DNA of 64,000 nucleotides from the NCBI RefSeq assembly GCF_002257645.1, contig NZ_NQMO01000001.1, positions 1,350,065 to 1,414,064 of the forward strand, given 5' to 3'. Both the position numbers and the translations under genes were made by a program. This stretch comes from Paenibacillus sp. XY044. GTDB lineage: Bacteria > Bacillota > Bacilli > Paenibacillales > Paenibacillaceae. Shown one piece after another: positions 52,768 through 60,864 of this stretch; position 1 is the stretch's first letter, and every line of letters starts with the position of its first letter. The notes under the pieces were generated by a model. It searched no databases, was not told where the DNA came from, and saw nothing but the letters and a program-made list of their open reading frames with translations.

Positions 52768-54366
52768 ATGCGCTTCAAACTACAATGGAATTCATTTCTG
52801 CCGGCTGCTCTTCTGGCCGCCACTGCAGCAATCGTTTTCGCGCTGCCTGTTAGCGCCGACAATCCTGCGGCACCCAAAGCAGCAGCAAAAACGGTCATTA
52901 ATATTACGATGAACGGTAAAGCTTCAAATCTGAAAACGCCTCCTATCCTGGATCAAGGCTCGGTTTATCTACCGGTCCGGGATATAGGGGAGCTGCTCGG
53001 GACCTTGGTGTCCTGGAACGATCAAGCCAAAACCGCAACGATGAGGTATCCGAAGCTCACGGTGAAACTGCCTTTCGGCTCGACAAGTGCGAACGTCAAT
53101 GGGCAGACTGTCGCACTGTCCTCGCCTCTTCGAATGGTCGACGGGCGGGTGTACGCCCCGCTGCGCTTTTTCTCTGAGGCTGCAGGCGTGGATGTGAAAT
53201 GGGAGAAAGCCACGCAAACCGTACATATGGTGAAATCGGACGATTACCTCAACCTGTACTCGTGGCTAACGATATGGTGGGATCGCACGTCCCATGAGCT
53301 GTATACGGCTAAGGACGAACAATCCGATGTATTGAACATTGGGAAGCTGGATGTGGAGATGCAGGGAACAATTTCGGCTGAAGGCGGGCTCCAGCAAGGA
53401 GGGAATACGGTGCTGACGTTTGTGGATAGATACAACAATCAAAAACCTCACTATGAAGTCCATTCCCTTTTGATAAGAGATAATAAAATCGTTTCGCAGA
53501 AGGATGCGGCCTATGACCTCCGGTACGAACGAAATACGTCATATTATCAGATCTATGATCCTAAAGGCTGGATTGAATATACGGTGTTGACGGACGGAAA
53601 GATCGTGTGGGTATATAACGATGAAGGGAAGATCGTCTCCACGTATGATTTGCCTGCGCTGACCAAACAGAATGACGTGTTCGGCGTTCAGGCCGTTGGC
53701 ACGGATTATTTGGTGGTTCGGCCGGGCCGAACCGGAATGCTGACGCTGGTCGATCTGAAGGACAATACAACCACGATACTCGCCGACAAGCTTTTAACGG
53801 GAAAAGATTTGGCATACGCTCGTGAGAACCAGATGCCGTATCCTGGAGATACGCTGAGCTTCGCCGGGGATACTGGGTATCCTGGGTATGGAATTTTAGA
53901 TTTCGCTTATCTCAGCCCGTTCCAAAAAAACGCCCGCTCCGAGCGACTGACCTACGAACGGCCGTCTTATGCCGAAGAAAGGAAGGCACTCCCTAAAGAA
54001 CGCAGCTTTCAGGAGATGGCCGCTTCTTGCTCTGTCGACACCGTGAAGTCTGTTCATATGCAGGATGGGGACATCACTTATAAACCGTTGATCGCAGCGA
54101 ACAAGCAGGATCAGGAGGGGATTCGTACCGTTTGCCGGATCCTAAAAAAAATTACCGCCGAAGGCACGGAAGTGACGCTTCCGCGGACATTTCCTGAAAC
54201 GTTCTTCCACGGCATGTCGGTAGAGTTTGCTGCCGGGGATTCCGTCAGCATTTACAGGTCTGGAGGAAACAAGCTGGCCGTGGGCTCCGAGTTAGGAGGA
54301 AAAAATATTTATCTCGATAATGCGCAAATGGTTAAAGAGTTTGAACATCTCAAAGTCTCAAAGTGA
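52768..54366 (+). CDS. Secreted protein with copper amine oxidase N-terminal domain
   Basis: 532 residues. Sec signal (LPAALLAATAAIVFALPVSA), then two copies of the copper-amine-oxidase-N (stalk) unit at about 45-155: ILDQGSVYLPVRDIGELLGT and LSSPLRMVDGRVYAPLRFFS. The long remainder (about 160-532) is beta-rich and unrecognised (LDVEMQGTISAEGGLQQGGN, LVDLKDNTTTILADKLLTG), possibly a propeller. Proteins with this N domain are abundant in Paenibacillaceae surfaces, and the domain is not an oxidase. GGGAGG precedes the ATG. Confidence 0.85.
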   Translation: MRFKLQWNSFLPAALLAATAAIVFALPVSADNPAAPKAAAKTVINITMNGKASNLKTPPILDQGSVYLPVRDIGELLGTLVSWNDQAKTATMRYPKLTVKLPFGSTSANVNGQTVALSSPLRMVDGRVYAPLRFFSEAAGVDVKWEKATQTVHMVKSDDYLNLYSWLTIWWDRTSHELYTAKDEQSDVLNIGKLDVEMQGTISAEGGLQQGGNTVLTFVDRYNNQKPHYEVHSLLIRDNKIVSQKDAAYDLRYERNTSYYQIYDPKGWIEYTVLTDGKIVWVYNDEGKIVSTYDLPALTKQNDVFGVQAVGTDYLVVRPGRTGMLTLVDLKDNTTTILADKLLTGKDLAYARENQMPYPGDTLSFAGDTGYPGYGILDFAYLSPFQKNARSERLTYERPSYAEERKALPKERSFQEMAASCSVDTVKSVHMQDGDITYKPLIAANKQDQEGIRTVCRILKKITAEGTEVTLPRTFPETFFHGMSVEFAAGDSVSIYRSGGNKLAVGSELGGKNIYLDNAQMVKEFEHLKVSK

Positions 54367-54389
54367 GGCCTTAGGAATGACGATCAGGA

Positions 54390-54422
54390 AACAAGCCGAG
54401 ATGGAAGCCGGCTTGTTTTTTG
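54390..54422 (+). terminator. Rho-independent terminator of the copper-amine-oxidase-N gene
   Basis: AACAAGCC (54390-54397) pairs with GGCTTGTT (54410-54417), followed by TTTTTGTTTTT. Confidence 0.88.
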
Positions 54423-54497
54423 TTTTTCAAGGCAAAACAAATTTATAATAAGGCGGCAAGTCGAAGGTTCCATGCCAATATTTTGGGAAAATAACCC

Positions 54498-54526
54498 TTG
54501 ACACAAAAAACCAGCCTGTGTATATT
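54498..54526 (+). promoter_or_regulatory. Sigma-A promoter of the Nudix/NrtR-like gene
   Basis: TTGACA (54498-54503), 17 bp, TATATT (54521-54526). The operator begins 5 bp further on. Confidence 0.8.
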
Positions 54527-54531
54527 ATTAA

Positions 54532-54552
54532 TTAACAAATCGTTAATTGTTA
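54532..54552 (+). promoter_or_regulatory. Operator 1 of the NAD salvage genes
   Basis: TTAAC-N5-GTTAATTGTTA; the core TTAAC/GTTAA is part of a larger inverted repeat AATTAAC/GTTAATT (54530-54548). It lies directly downstream of the -10, so binding would repress. Confidence 0.75.
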
Positions 54553-54579
54553 ATCGAAACAGGAAAGGCGCCAGCAAAC

Positions 54580-55356
54580 ATGTCCAATGAACAAGCACTT
54601 CAGCAATACGATGTCCGTAAGTACCGCACACCTGACGGCTATACATCCGATATCGCGGTCTTTACGATCCGTTCGGAGAAGACCGAGGTATTTAAACCGC
54701 CGGTCATGGAGCTGCAAATTATGCTGATTCAACGAAGCATGACGGACAGCGAAGGCCGCCCGAACATCGAAGCAGGGAAATGGGCGCTGCCGGGAGGCTT
54801 TGTAGAGCCGACGGAATCCGCGTTTCAAACCGCGCAGCGGGAACTGAAGGAAGAGACCGGTGTCGAGCATATTCATCTGGAGCATTTTGGCGTGTACGAT
54901 ACGCCGGGCCGGGACCCGCGGGGCTGGATCATTTCGAACGCGCATTACGCGATCGTGCCGGAGCGGCATTTATCCCAGCGGGCAGCCAATGACGATGCGA
55001 GCGAGGTCGAGCTGTTTCCGGTCGACGACGTACTGTCGCTGGAACTGGCGTTTGACCATGAAGCCATCATTAAGGACGCCATAGCAGTCATTCGGCGGAA
55101 GTTGCTCGAGACGACTGCCGCCAAGGATTTTCTGCCGGAAGAGTTTACGTATTCGGAACTGCAGAGCGTTCTGCTTACCGTAACGAACGATTCGGCGATT
55201 GCGCTGGATGCTGCTTTTGCCAGAAAGATCAAGTCGCTCCCGTTTATCCAGGAAGTGGCCGGCAAGAAGACGAGCCGAACGTCAAAGAAACCGACGCAGC
55301 TGTACCGCTTTGTGGACGCGGACATCAGCAGCTCCATATATCACAGCAAGAAGTAA
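54580..55356 (+). CDS. Nudix hydrolase-type regulator (NrtR-like) of NAD salvage
   Basis: 258 residues. The Nudix box is complete: GGFVEPTESAFQTAQRELKE then ETGV (G-x5-E-x7-REL-x-EE-x-G-V). The last 90 residues form a winged-helix-like region (FTYSELQSVLLTVTNDSAIA, PFIQEVAGKK) as in NrtR, which senses ADP-ribose or NAD and represses NAD genes. It is followed by pncB, nadD-like and nadE genes, and the same operator precedes both it and pncB. An ADP-ribose hydrolase without DNA binding is the alternative. AGGAAAGG precedes the ATG. Confidence 0.82.
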   Translation: MSNEQALQQYDVRKYRTPDGYTSDIAVFTIRSEKTEVFKPPVMELQIMLIQRSMTDSEGRPNIEAGKWALPGGFVEPTESAFQTAQRELKEETGVEHIHLEHFGVYDTPGRDPRGWIISNAHYAIVPERHLSQRAANDDASEVELFPVDDVLSLELAFDHEAIIKDAIAVIRRKLLETTAAKDFLPEEFTYSELQSVLLTVTNDSAIALDAAFARKIKSLPFIQEVAGKKTSRTSKKPTQLYRFVDADISSSIYHSKK

Positions 55357-55401
55357 ATCCATTTTACAGAAATAGAGATCTATTTTTTTTCGAACAATAA
55401 T

Positions 55402-55422
55402 TTAACATTTGGTTAATTGTTA
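55402..55422 (+). promoter_or_regulatory. Operator 2 of the NAD salvage genes
   Basis: TTAAC-N5-GTTAATTGTTA, identical to operator 1 outside the N5 spacer. It lies 24 bp before the pncB ATG. No clear promoter hexamers could be placed around it. Confidence 0.75.
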
Positions 55423-55445
55423 TTTTACAAAAGGAGGACCAACCC

Positions 55446-56936
55446 ATGAATCAGCAATCGAATCCAGCTACCGATCCCCGTTATGCAGATGACAGCCTTG
55501 CGCTGCATACGGATAAATATCAGATCAACATGACTCAGGCATATTGGCAGGATGGAATTCATGAACGGCGGGCGGTATTTGAGGTTTATTTCCGCAAAAT
55601 CCCTTTTCAGCACGGTTACGCCGTCTTTGCCGGACTGGAGCGGGTGGTACGGTATCTGCAGCAATTCCGCTTTACGGAATCCGACCTGGCCTACCTGAAG
55701 GAAGAAGGATACAGCGACGAATTTTTGAAGTATCTGTCCGGAATCCGGTTTACGGGGACGGTGAGTTCCATGAGGGAGGGCGAGCTGGCGTTCGCCAATG
55801 AACCGTTGATTCGGATCGAAGCTCCGCTGGCGGAAGCCCAATTGATCGAGACGGCCATTCTGAATATCGTCAACTATCAGACGTTGATTGCGACAAAAGC
55901 TTCCCGCATCAAGCAAGTTACCGGTTGCGACGTCACGATGGAGTTCGGATCCCGGCGGGCTCAGGAAATGGATGCGGCCATCTGGGGGACGCGGGCGGCG
56001 TACATCGGAGGTTTTGATGCGACATCGAATGTCCGCGCAGGCAAGCTGTTCGGTATCCCGACTGCAGGAACGCATGCCCATGCGATGGTTCAGGCATACA
56101 GGGATGAATACACTGCATTTTGCAAATATGCCGAGTCTCACCGGGACTGCTTCTTCCTGGTCGATACGTATGATACTTTGAAATCAGGCGTACCGAATGC
56201 GATTAAGGCAGCCAAGGCATACGGGGACCGGATCACCTTCAAAGGCATACGTTTGGATAGCGGCGATCTGGCTTATTTATCTAAAGAGGCTAGAAAAATG
56301 CTCGACGATGCCGGTTTTCCGCAAGCCCAAATCTATGCCTCCAACGATCTCGATGAACAAACGATCATGAGCCTGAAAGCGCAGGGGGCGCAGATTGATG
56401 TGTGGGGTATCGGTACCAAACTCATAACTGCTTACGATCAGCCCGCATTGGGAGCCGTATACAAGCTGATTGCCATTGAGAATGATGCCGGCGAAATGGT
56501 CGACACGATCAAGATCAGCTCGAATCCCGAAAAAATTACAACCCCGGGCCGAAAACGGGTCTACCGCATCATCAACCGGAGCAACGGCAAATCGGAAGGC
56601 GATTATATTGCGCTGGAGCATGAAGAACCGCAGACAGAAACACGCCTCAAAATGTTCCATCCTGTGCATACGTACATTGCCAAGTTCGTGACCGATTTTG
56701 AGGCCAGGGAACTTCACCTACCGATTTTTGAAAACGGACAGCTGGTGTATGAACTGCCTGCCTTGAGGGATATCAGGGCGTTTGCACATGACAACCTTCG
56801 AGTGCTCTGGGAGGAATATCAGCGGATTCTGAATCCGGCCGAATATCCCGTGAACCTGAGCCAGGCGTGCTGGGATAATAAAATGAAGCTGATCGAGGGG
56901 ATCCAGCGGGACATTGAACGGCAGCTGCAATCTTAA
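55446..56936 (+). CDS. pncB: Nicotinate phosphoribosyltransferase
   Basis: 496 residues, the length of long-form bacterial NAPRTases. LHTDKYQINMTQAYWQDGIH, TKASRIKQVTG, EFGSRRAQEMDAAIWGTRAA and the PRPP loop GDRITFKGIRLDSGDLAYL, with DVWGIGTKLITAYDQPALG, are diagnostic. It makes nicotinate mononucleotide from nicotinate and PRPP, the first step of nicotinate salvage. AAAGGAGG precedes the ATG. The next gene starts 10 bp after its stop, so the three salvage genes form an operon. Confidence 0.95.
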   Translation: MNQQSNPATDPRYADDSLALHTDKYQINMTQAYWQDGIHERRAVFEVYFRKIPFQHGYAVFAGLERVVRYLQQFRFTESDLAYLKEEGYSDEFLKYLSGIRFTGTVSSMREGELAFANEPLIRIEAPLAEAQLIETAILNIVNYQTLIATKASRIKQVTGCDVTMEFGSRRAQEMDAAIWGTRAAYIGGFDATSNVRAGKLFGIPTAGTHAHAMVQAYRDEYTAFCKYAESHRDCFFLVDTYDTLKSGVPNAIKAAKAYGDRITFKGIRLDSGDLAYLSKEARKMLDDAGFPQAQIYASNDLDEQTIMSLKAQGAQIDVWGIGTKLITAYDQPALGAVYKLIAIENDAGEMVDTIKISSNPEKITTPGRKRVYRIINRSNGKSEGDYIALEHEEPQTETRLKMFHPVHTYIAKFVTDFEARELHLPIFENGQLVYELPALRDIRAFAHDNLRVLWEEYQRILNPAEYPVNLSQACWDNKMKLIEGIQRDIERQLQS

Positions 56937-56946
56937 GGAGGGTAAT

Positions 56947-57561
56947 ATGGCGAAAATCGGAATATACGGATCATCATTTGATCCCATTACTAACGTTCAT
57001 CTGTGGACGGCCAGCACCGTGGCTCACCGCTGCAGGCTGGACCGGGTGATCTTCCTGCCCTGCTCTAGCAAAAGGCCGGACAAAACGCTGCATGCCAGCG
57101 ACGAGCAGCGGTGGAGCATGATTCAACTCGCAATTGAAGGCAATGATAAATTTATCGCGGACGATTATGAGATGAAACAGGCGGGGTGGGAAATCGCTAC
57201 CTACCTGACGCTGAAGCACTACAAGGAGATCTTCCCGGAGGACGATATTTACTTCATCATGGGAGCGGATCTGCTGCTTGATATTGGAGAAGAGAAATGG
57301 AAGAAATCCGAGGAGCTCATTCAGGAAAACAAATTTATCGTGATGGCGCGGGATGGTATTAACATGCTGGCGGCCATCAGCAAATCGCCGATCCTGCGCA
57401 ACGCCGATGACGGGCAGACGTTCCATCTGATCGACAAAGGGCTTGCGATGGAAATCAGCTCGACGTACATCCGGGATGAATTCAAACGAGGCGGGGAGCC
57501 GCGTTATCTGGTTCCCGACAACTGTTATGCTTATATGAACCAACATAAATTATACCGATAG
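56947..57561 (+). CDS. Nicotinate-nucleotide adenylyltransferase-like protein (NadD family)
   Basis: 204 residues. The nucleotidyltransferase start is KIGIYGSSFDPITNVHLWTA, where the usual G-G-T/S-F-D-P-I/V-H-x-G-H is changed to S at the second Gly, T at the first His and V at the Gly before the last His. The C-terminal ISSTYIRDEF motif is normal, and EDDIYFIMGADLLLDIGEEK is family-like. It would convert nicotinate mononucleotide to NaAD. Its position between pncB and nadE makes that role likely. AAGGAGG overlaps the pncB stop. Confidence 0.82.
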   Translation: MAKIGIYGSSFDPITNVHLWTASTVAHRCRLDRVIFLPCSSKRPDKTLHASDEQRWSMIQLAIEGNDKFIADDYEMKQAGWEIATYLTLKHYKEIFPEDDIYFIMGADLLLDIGEEKWKKSEELIQENKFIVMARDGINMLAAISKSPILRNADDGQTFHLIDKGLAMEISSTYIRDEFKRGGEPRYLVPDNCYAYMNQHKLYR

Positions 57562-57576
57562 AAGGGAGTCAGTCTA

Positions 57577-58395
57577 ATGAATACACAACAACAAATTATT
57601 CAAGAACTTCATGTGAAGCCCGAGATTAAGCCGGAAGAGGAAATTCGGAGACGAATCGGTTTCCTTAAGGATTACTGCAAAAAGACAGGTGCCAAAGGAT
57701 TCGTGCTTGGCATCAGCGGCGGGCAGGATTCCACCCTGGCCGGACGGCTTGCCCAGCTGGCGGTCCAGGAACTTCGAGCGGAAGGATACGATGCGAAATT
57801 TTACGCGGTGCGGCTCCCTTTCGGCATTCAGCAGGACGAGAATGACGCGCGGAAGGCGCTGGATTTTATCAAACCTGATGAGAGTTTTGATTTCAACATC
57901 ATGAATGCCGTCAACGCCTTCGCTCTTACTTATTCGGAATCGACTGGGGGCGGGCTTCCCGATTATCACAAAGGAAACGTCAAAGCCAGAATGCGGATGA
58001 TCGTCCAATACGCCATTGCCGGTGAACGCCAGTGCTTGGTGATCGGCACGGACCATGCCGCCGAAGCGATCACCGGATTCTACACAAAATTCGGTGACGG
58101 AGGAGCCGATATTCTGCCTCTTACCGGACTGACCAAGGAGCAGGGGCGCCAGCTGCTCAAAGCCTTGAAGGCCGAAGAGCGGCTGTATCTCAAGACGCCT
58201 ACGGCCGATCTATTGGACAACAAGCCGCAGCAGCCGGATGAAACCGAGCTGGGCATGGAATACGAGGTGATCGACGAGTATTTGACCGGGCATCAAGTTG
58301 AACCAAAGGAGCAAGACAAGATCGAGCAGCGTTACAAACATTCGCAGCATAAACGTGAGCTGCCGGTGACCCCATTTGATGAATGGTGGAAATAA
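57577..58395 (+). CDS. nadE: NH3-dependent NAD synthetase
   Basis: 272 residues, the short ammonia-dependent form. The P-loop is [16 protein letters not shown], followed by the [19 protein letters not shown] block, [19 protein letters not shown], and [20 protein letters not shown]. It amidates NaAD to NAD with ATP. It starts 15 bp after the nadD-like gene with GAAGGGAG. Confidence 0.96.
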   Translation: MNTQQQIIQELHVKPEIKPEEEIRRRIGFLKDYCKKTGAKGFVLGISGGQDSTLAGRLAQLAVQELRAEGYDAKFYAVRLPFGIQQDENDARKALDFIKPDESFDFNIMNAVNAFALTYSESTGGGLPDYHKGNVKARMRMIVQYAIAGERQCLVIGTDHAAEAITGFYTKFGDGGADILPLTGLTKEQGRQLLKALKAEERLYLKTPTADLLDNKPQQPDETELGMEYEVIDEYLTGHQVEPKEQDKIEQRYKHSQHKRELPVTPFDEWWK

Positions 58396-58458
58396 GGTCG
58401 GTATCAAGGCATGGCGACTGCTATAATGAATGAAATGAGCCGAATGAGGTGACCCTGC

Positions 58459-59301
58459 ATGGATATCCAGTCCATTATAAATCAAATAACAGAACAGCTT
58501 CGTAAAGTGAATGGGGTATCGGCCATCGTGCTTGGCGGTTCCCGAGCACGGGGGACCCACCACCCTGGTTCGGATATCGATATCGGCATCTATTACGATT
58601 CAAGTGAGGGATTGGATATCGAAGAACTTCGCCGGATTTCAGCCGACCTGGATGATGACGGCAGAAAGGACCTGTTGACGGAGATCGGGGGATGGGGACC
58701 TTGGATCAATGGCGGAGGCTGGCTGCGAGTCGAACAAATCCCCGTCGATTTTTTGTACCGAGATATCCGTAAAGTCTCCAGGATCATAGACGATTGTCTC
58801 AATGGAAACATCACAATCGACTATCAACCAGGACACCCTCACGGCTTTATCAACTCCATTTATCTGGCGGAAATCGCCTTGTGCCAAGTGCTATGGGACC
58901 CCTCGGGTATCATTTCCGCATTGAAGCCCAGAACGGCGCCGTTCCCGGCCGTTTACCGGCAGGCGATCATCGGCAAGTTTTTGTGGGAGGCCAAATTTTC
59001 GCTCGAGATCGGGATGAAAGGGGTCGTCAAAAAAGACGCCTCTTATGTCGGTGGATGCTGCTTCAGGGCGGTTTCCTGCTTAAACCAGGTATTGTTCGCC
59101 ATAAATAATCAGTACTGCATGAACGAAAAGGGAGCCGCAGCCATCATCGACGGCTTGGATATCGTGCCTACTGCATACGCAGAGCGGATTAATCAAATGT
59201 TTACTTTGATTTCGGCTGATGCCGAACGGTTGAAGGAGGCACTCGACATCCTGGGCGGCCTGGTGCATGAAACCGAGCGTCTGATCACATCGGCCGATTG
59301 A
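58459..59301 (+). CDS. Nucleotidyltransferase domain protein
   Basis: 280 residues. A minimal nucleotidyltransferase motif, GGSRARGTHHPGSDIDIGIY (G-S-x-A-x-G...S-D-x-D), is at about 27-46, with a possible third carboxylate in VDFLYRD. The C-terminal half is helical and resembles the kanamycin-nucleotidyltransferase helical domain. The acceptor could be an aminoglycoside or another small molecule; resistance is not implied by sequence alone. It is in the same direction as nadE, 63 bp after it. Confidence 0.78.
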   Translation: MDIQSIINQITEQLRKVNGVSAIVLGGSRARGTHHPGSDIDIGIYYDSSEGLDIEELRRISADLDDDGRKDLLTEIGGWGPWINGGGWLRVEQIPVDFLYRDIRKVSRIIDDCLNGNITIDYQPGHPHGFINSIYLAEIALCQVLWDPSGIISALKPRTAPFPAVYRQAIIGKFLWEAKFSLEIGMKGVVKKDASYVGGCCFRAVSCLNQVLFAINNQYCMNEKGAAAIIDGLDIVPTAYAERINQMFTLISADAERLKEALDILGGLVHETERLITSAD

Positions 59302-59341
59302 AGCCCCTGTGCCTCTAGCCAACCATGGTAATAAAGTTGAA

Positions 59342-59371
59342 AAAAAGCTGCCGGGAATTCGGCAGCTTTTT
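59342..59371 (+). terminator. Bidirectional terminator between the nucleotidyltransferase and FMN reductase genes
   Basis: AAAAAGCTGCCG (59342-59353) and CGGCAGCTTTTT (59360-59371) form a perfect 12-bp stem with A/T tails on both sides, between convergent genes. Confidence 0.93.
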
Positions 59372-59397
59372 CGCGTTTGTATTCATTGAATATTCAA

Positions 59398-59940
59398 TTA
59401 TCTTAGAGTTTTGAGAGCTCCGCTCCAAGCAACGACCTGATCCAGCATCGCGTTGACATTGTCCAGATGAAGAGCTTGCGGTTTAAAGACCGAACCGTTT
59501 TCGAAATCGGTGAACAGAGATAACGTTGGATGAACACGAACGTCGGCAACCAAAAGTTCTCCCAAGATGCCGCGCAAATGTTCCGCCGCACGGGCACCGC
59601 CTGTGGAGCCATAGCTCACGATGCCTGCTGCCTTGTTGTTCCACGCTTCACGGGCAAAATCAATGGCGTTCTTCAGTGCGCCGGTAATACTGTGGTTGTA
59701 TTCCTGAACGATGAACACGAAGCCGTCCAGCTCGCCGAGCTTTTGGTTCCAGGTGACGATTCCAGGTTCGGAACCATCTGTCGTTCCAAGGAAAGGCAGT
59801 TGATAATCGCTGATATCCACGATTTCGTAGTTAGCGTCACCGCGTTGGTCTGCGATTTCTTTCACCCATTGTCCTACTTGAGGGCTTACCCGGCCTTGAC
59901 GTGTGCTTCCCAAAATAATTCCGATGTTCAATTTGCTCAT
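59398..59940 (-). CDS. NADPH-dependent FMN reductase / azoreductase-like protein
   Basis: 180 residues with a flavodoxin-like fold: NIGIILGSTRQGRVSPQVGQ (phosphate loop), YEIVDISDYQLPFLG, FVFIVQEYNHSITGALKNAI and AAGIVSYGSTGGARAAEHLR. Such enzymes reduce FMN, quinones or azo dyes with NADPH. The start at 59940 is set by AAGGAGG eight bases upstream. A perfect consensus promoter with inverted repeats lies 140 bp upstream on the minus strand, suggesting a thiol- or quinone-inducible gene. Confidence 0.88.
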   Translation of the reverse strand: MSKLNIGIILGSTRQGRVSPQVGQWVKEIADQRGDANYEIVDISDYQLPFLGTTDGSEPGIVTWNQKLGELDGFVFIVQEYNHSITGALKNAIDFAREAWNNKAAGIVSYGSTGGARAAEHLRGILGELLVADVRVHPTLSLFTDFENGSVFKPQALHLDNVNAMLDQVVAWSGALKTLR

Positions 59941-60059
59941 TGTGACTTCCTCCTTGGCTGTTGAGCCAAATATTTTTTTGAAAAACGACATCTTTGCACC
60001 ACCTGAATCACCAATGAAGTGTATTTTGATTATGAACCGACTGCAGTCTGAATTCATTA

Positions 60060-60081
60060 GTAAGTTACTTTACGTAAGTTA
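60060..60081 (-). promoter_or_regulatory. Operator downstream of the FMN reductase -10
   Basis: Direct repeat GTAAGTTA (60060-60067 and 60074-60081, plus strand) also forming the inverted AAGTTACTT core. It lies immediately downstream of the -10 on the minus strand. A second element TAAGTAACTTA (60125-60135) sits on the other side of the -35. Confidence 0.6.
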
Positions 60082-60109
60082 TTATATTTTTTTAATCTAA
60101 TGTTGTCAA
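60081..60109 (-). promoter_or_regulatory. Perfect consensus sigma-A promoter of the FMN reductase gene
   Basis: On the minus strand TTGACA (60109-60104), exactly 17 bp, then TATAAT (60086-60081). Outside these elements the 304-bp gap 59941-60244 shows only the upstream ribosome site of the next gene. Confidence 0.85.
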
Positions 60110-60244
60110 GACAAAAACTTTATTTAAGTAACTTAGGTGCAAACACACTGAAATGGCCGCGCTAGAAAGGAAGCATGGACCGCGGTGTTGAAGTAAATAA
60201 AAGCGGTGGCCCGTAAGACAGAAAGCGAAAGGTGAGATCATACG

Positions 60245-60784
60245 ATGAAGGCTTTAGCCGACATGAACATCGATAATGTTCCGTGGCATCGGTTGACGAC
60301 GGCATATGGGAGAGGCACGGACATTCCCCGGTTGATTGACGAAAATCGGTACGCTCCATTGGCAGAACTGATTGAACATCAAGGAACCTTGTGGCAGGTG
60401 ACCCCTTGGACCGTTCTTGTACTAATAGAGGAATTAAGAAAAAAGGAACCAGAACAGGTGTCAACGGATGAAATTGAATTATACCTAGCTGTAGCTTCAG
60501 CAAATTCAGATCAAGATATACAAAAAGTGGGAACGATTCAATCCATGAACGAGCTGTTGGATGACCAGTATCTATGGCCCGATCAAGATAATGGGGATGA
60601 GGAGCAGTGGGAGGAAGAAGAACCGCGCGGTTATGAGCCCGATGCTTTCTACGGATATTTTTATTTCAGCGGATTGCTGCTGAAGCAGGGAATACCGGAC
60701 TTTAACCGGATCATGAGCGGAAACGTGGAGCTTGCTCCAGGCATCAGGAAACTGCTGTCACTGCTTGAGCAAACATACCGTTGA
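60245..60784 (+). CDS. Acidic hypothetical protein
   Basis: 179 residues and no signal peptide or membrane span. MKALADMNIDNVPWHRLTTA starts it, a central stretch is very acidic (DNGDEEQWEEEEPRGYEPDA), and YGYFYFSGLLLKQGIPDFNR is aromatic. I do not recognise the family. Its small size, acidity and DUF-like look recall immunity proteins of contact-dependent toxins, but no toxin gene lies beside it. AAAGGTGAG precedes the ATG. It is convergent with the RCC1 gene. Confidence 0.72.
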   Translation: MKALADMNIDNVPWHRLTTAYGRGTDIPRLIDENRYAPLAELIEHQGTLWQVTPWTVLVLIEELRKKEPEQVSTDEIELYLAVASANSDQDIQKVGTIQSMNELLDDQYLWPDQDNGDEEQWEEEEPRGYEPDAFYGYFYFSGLLLKQGIPDFNRIMSGNVELAPGIRKLLSLLEQTYR

Positions 60785-60818
60785 ATATTATAGCTTTTAG
60801 TTAAAATCAATTAAAAAG

Positions 60819-60850
60819 AAGCACACACCGCATATCGGCGTGTGCTTTTT
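60819..60850 (+). terminator. Bidirectional terminator between the acidic protein and RCC1 genes
   Basis: AAGCACACACCG (60819-60830) and CGGCGTGTGCTT (60836-60847) pair with one mismatch around CATAT, with T tracts on both strands. Confidence 0.88.
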
Positions 60851-60864
60851 GTAATCTACATCTG

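Noticed and set aside
58459..59301. Nucleotidyltransferase as an aminoglycoside resistance gene
   Set aside because: Only the general nucleotidyltransferase motif is visible; nothing shows the acceptor.
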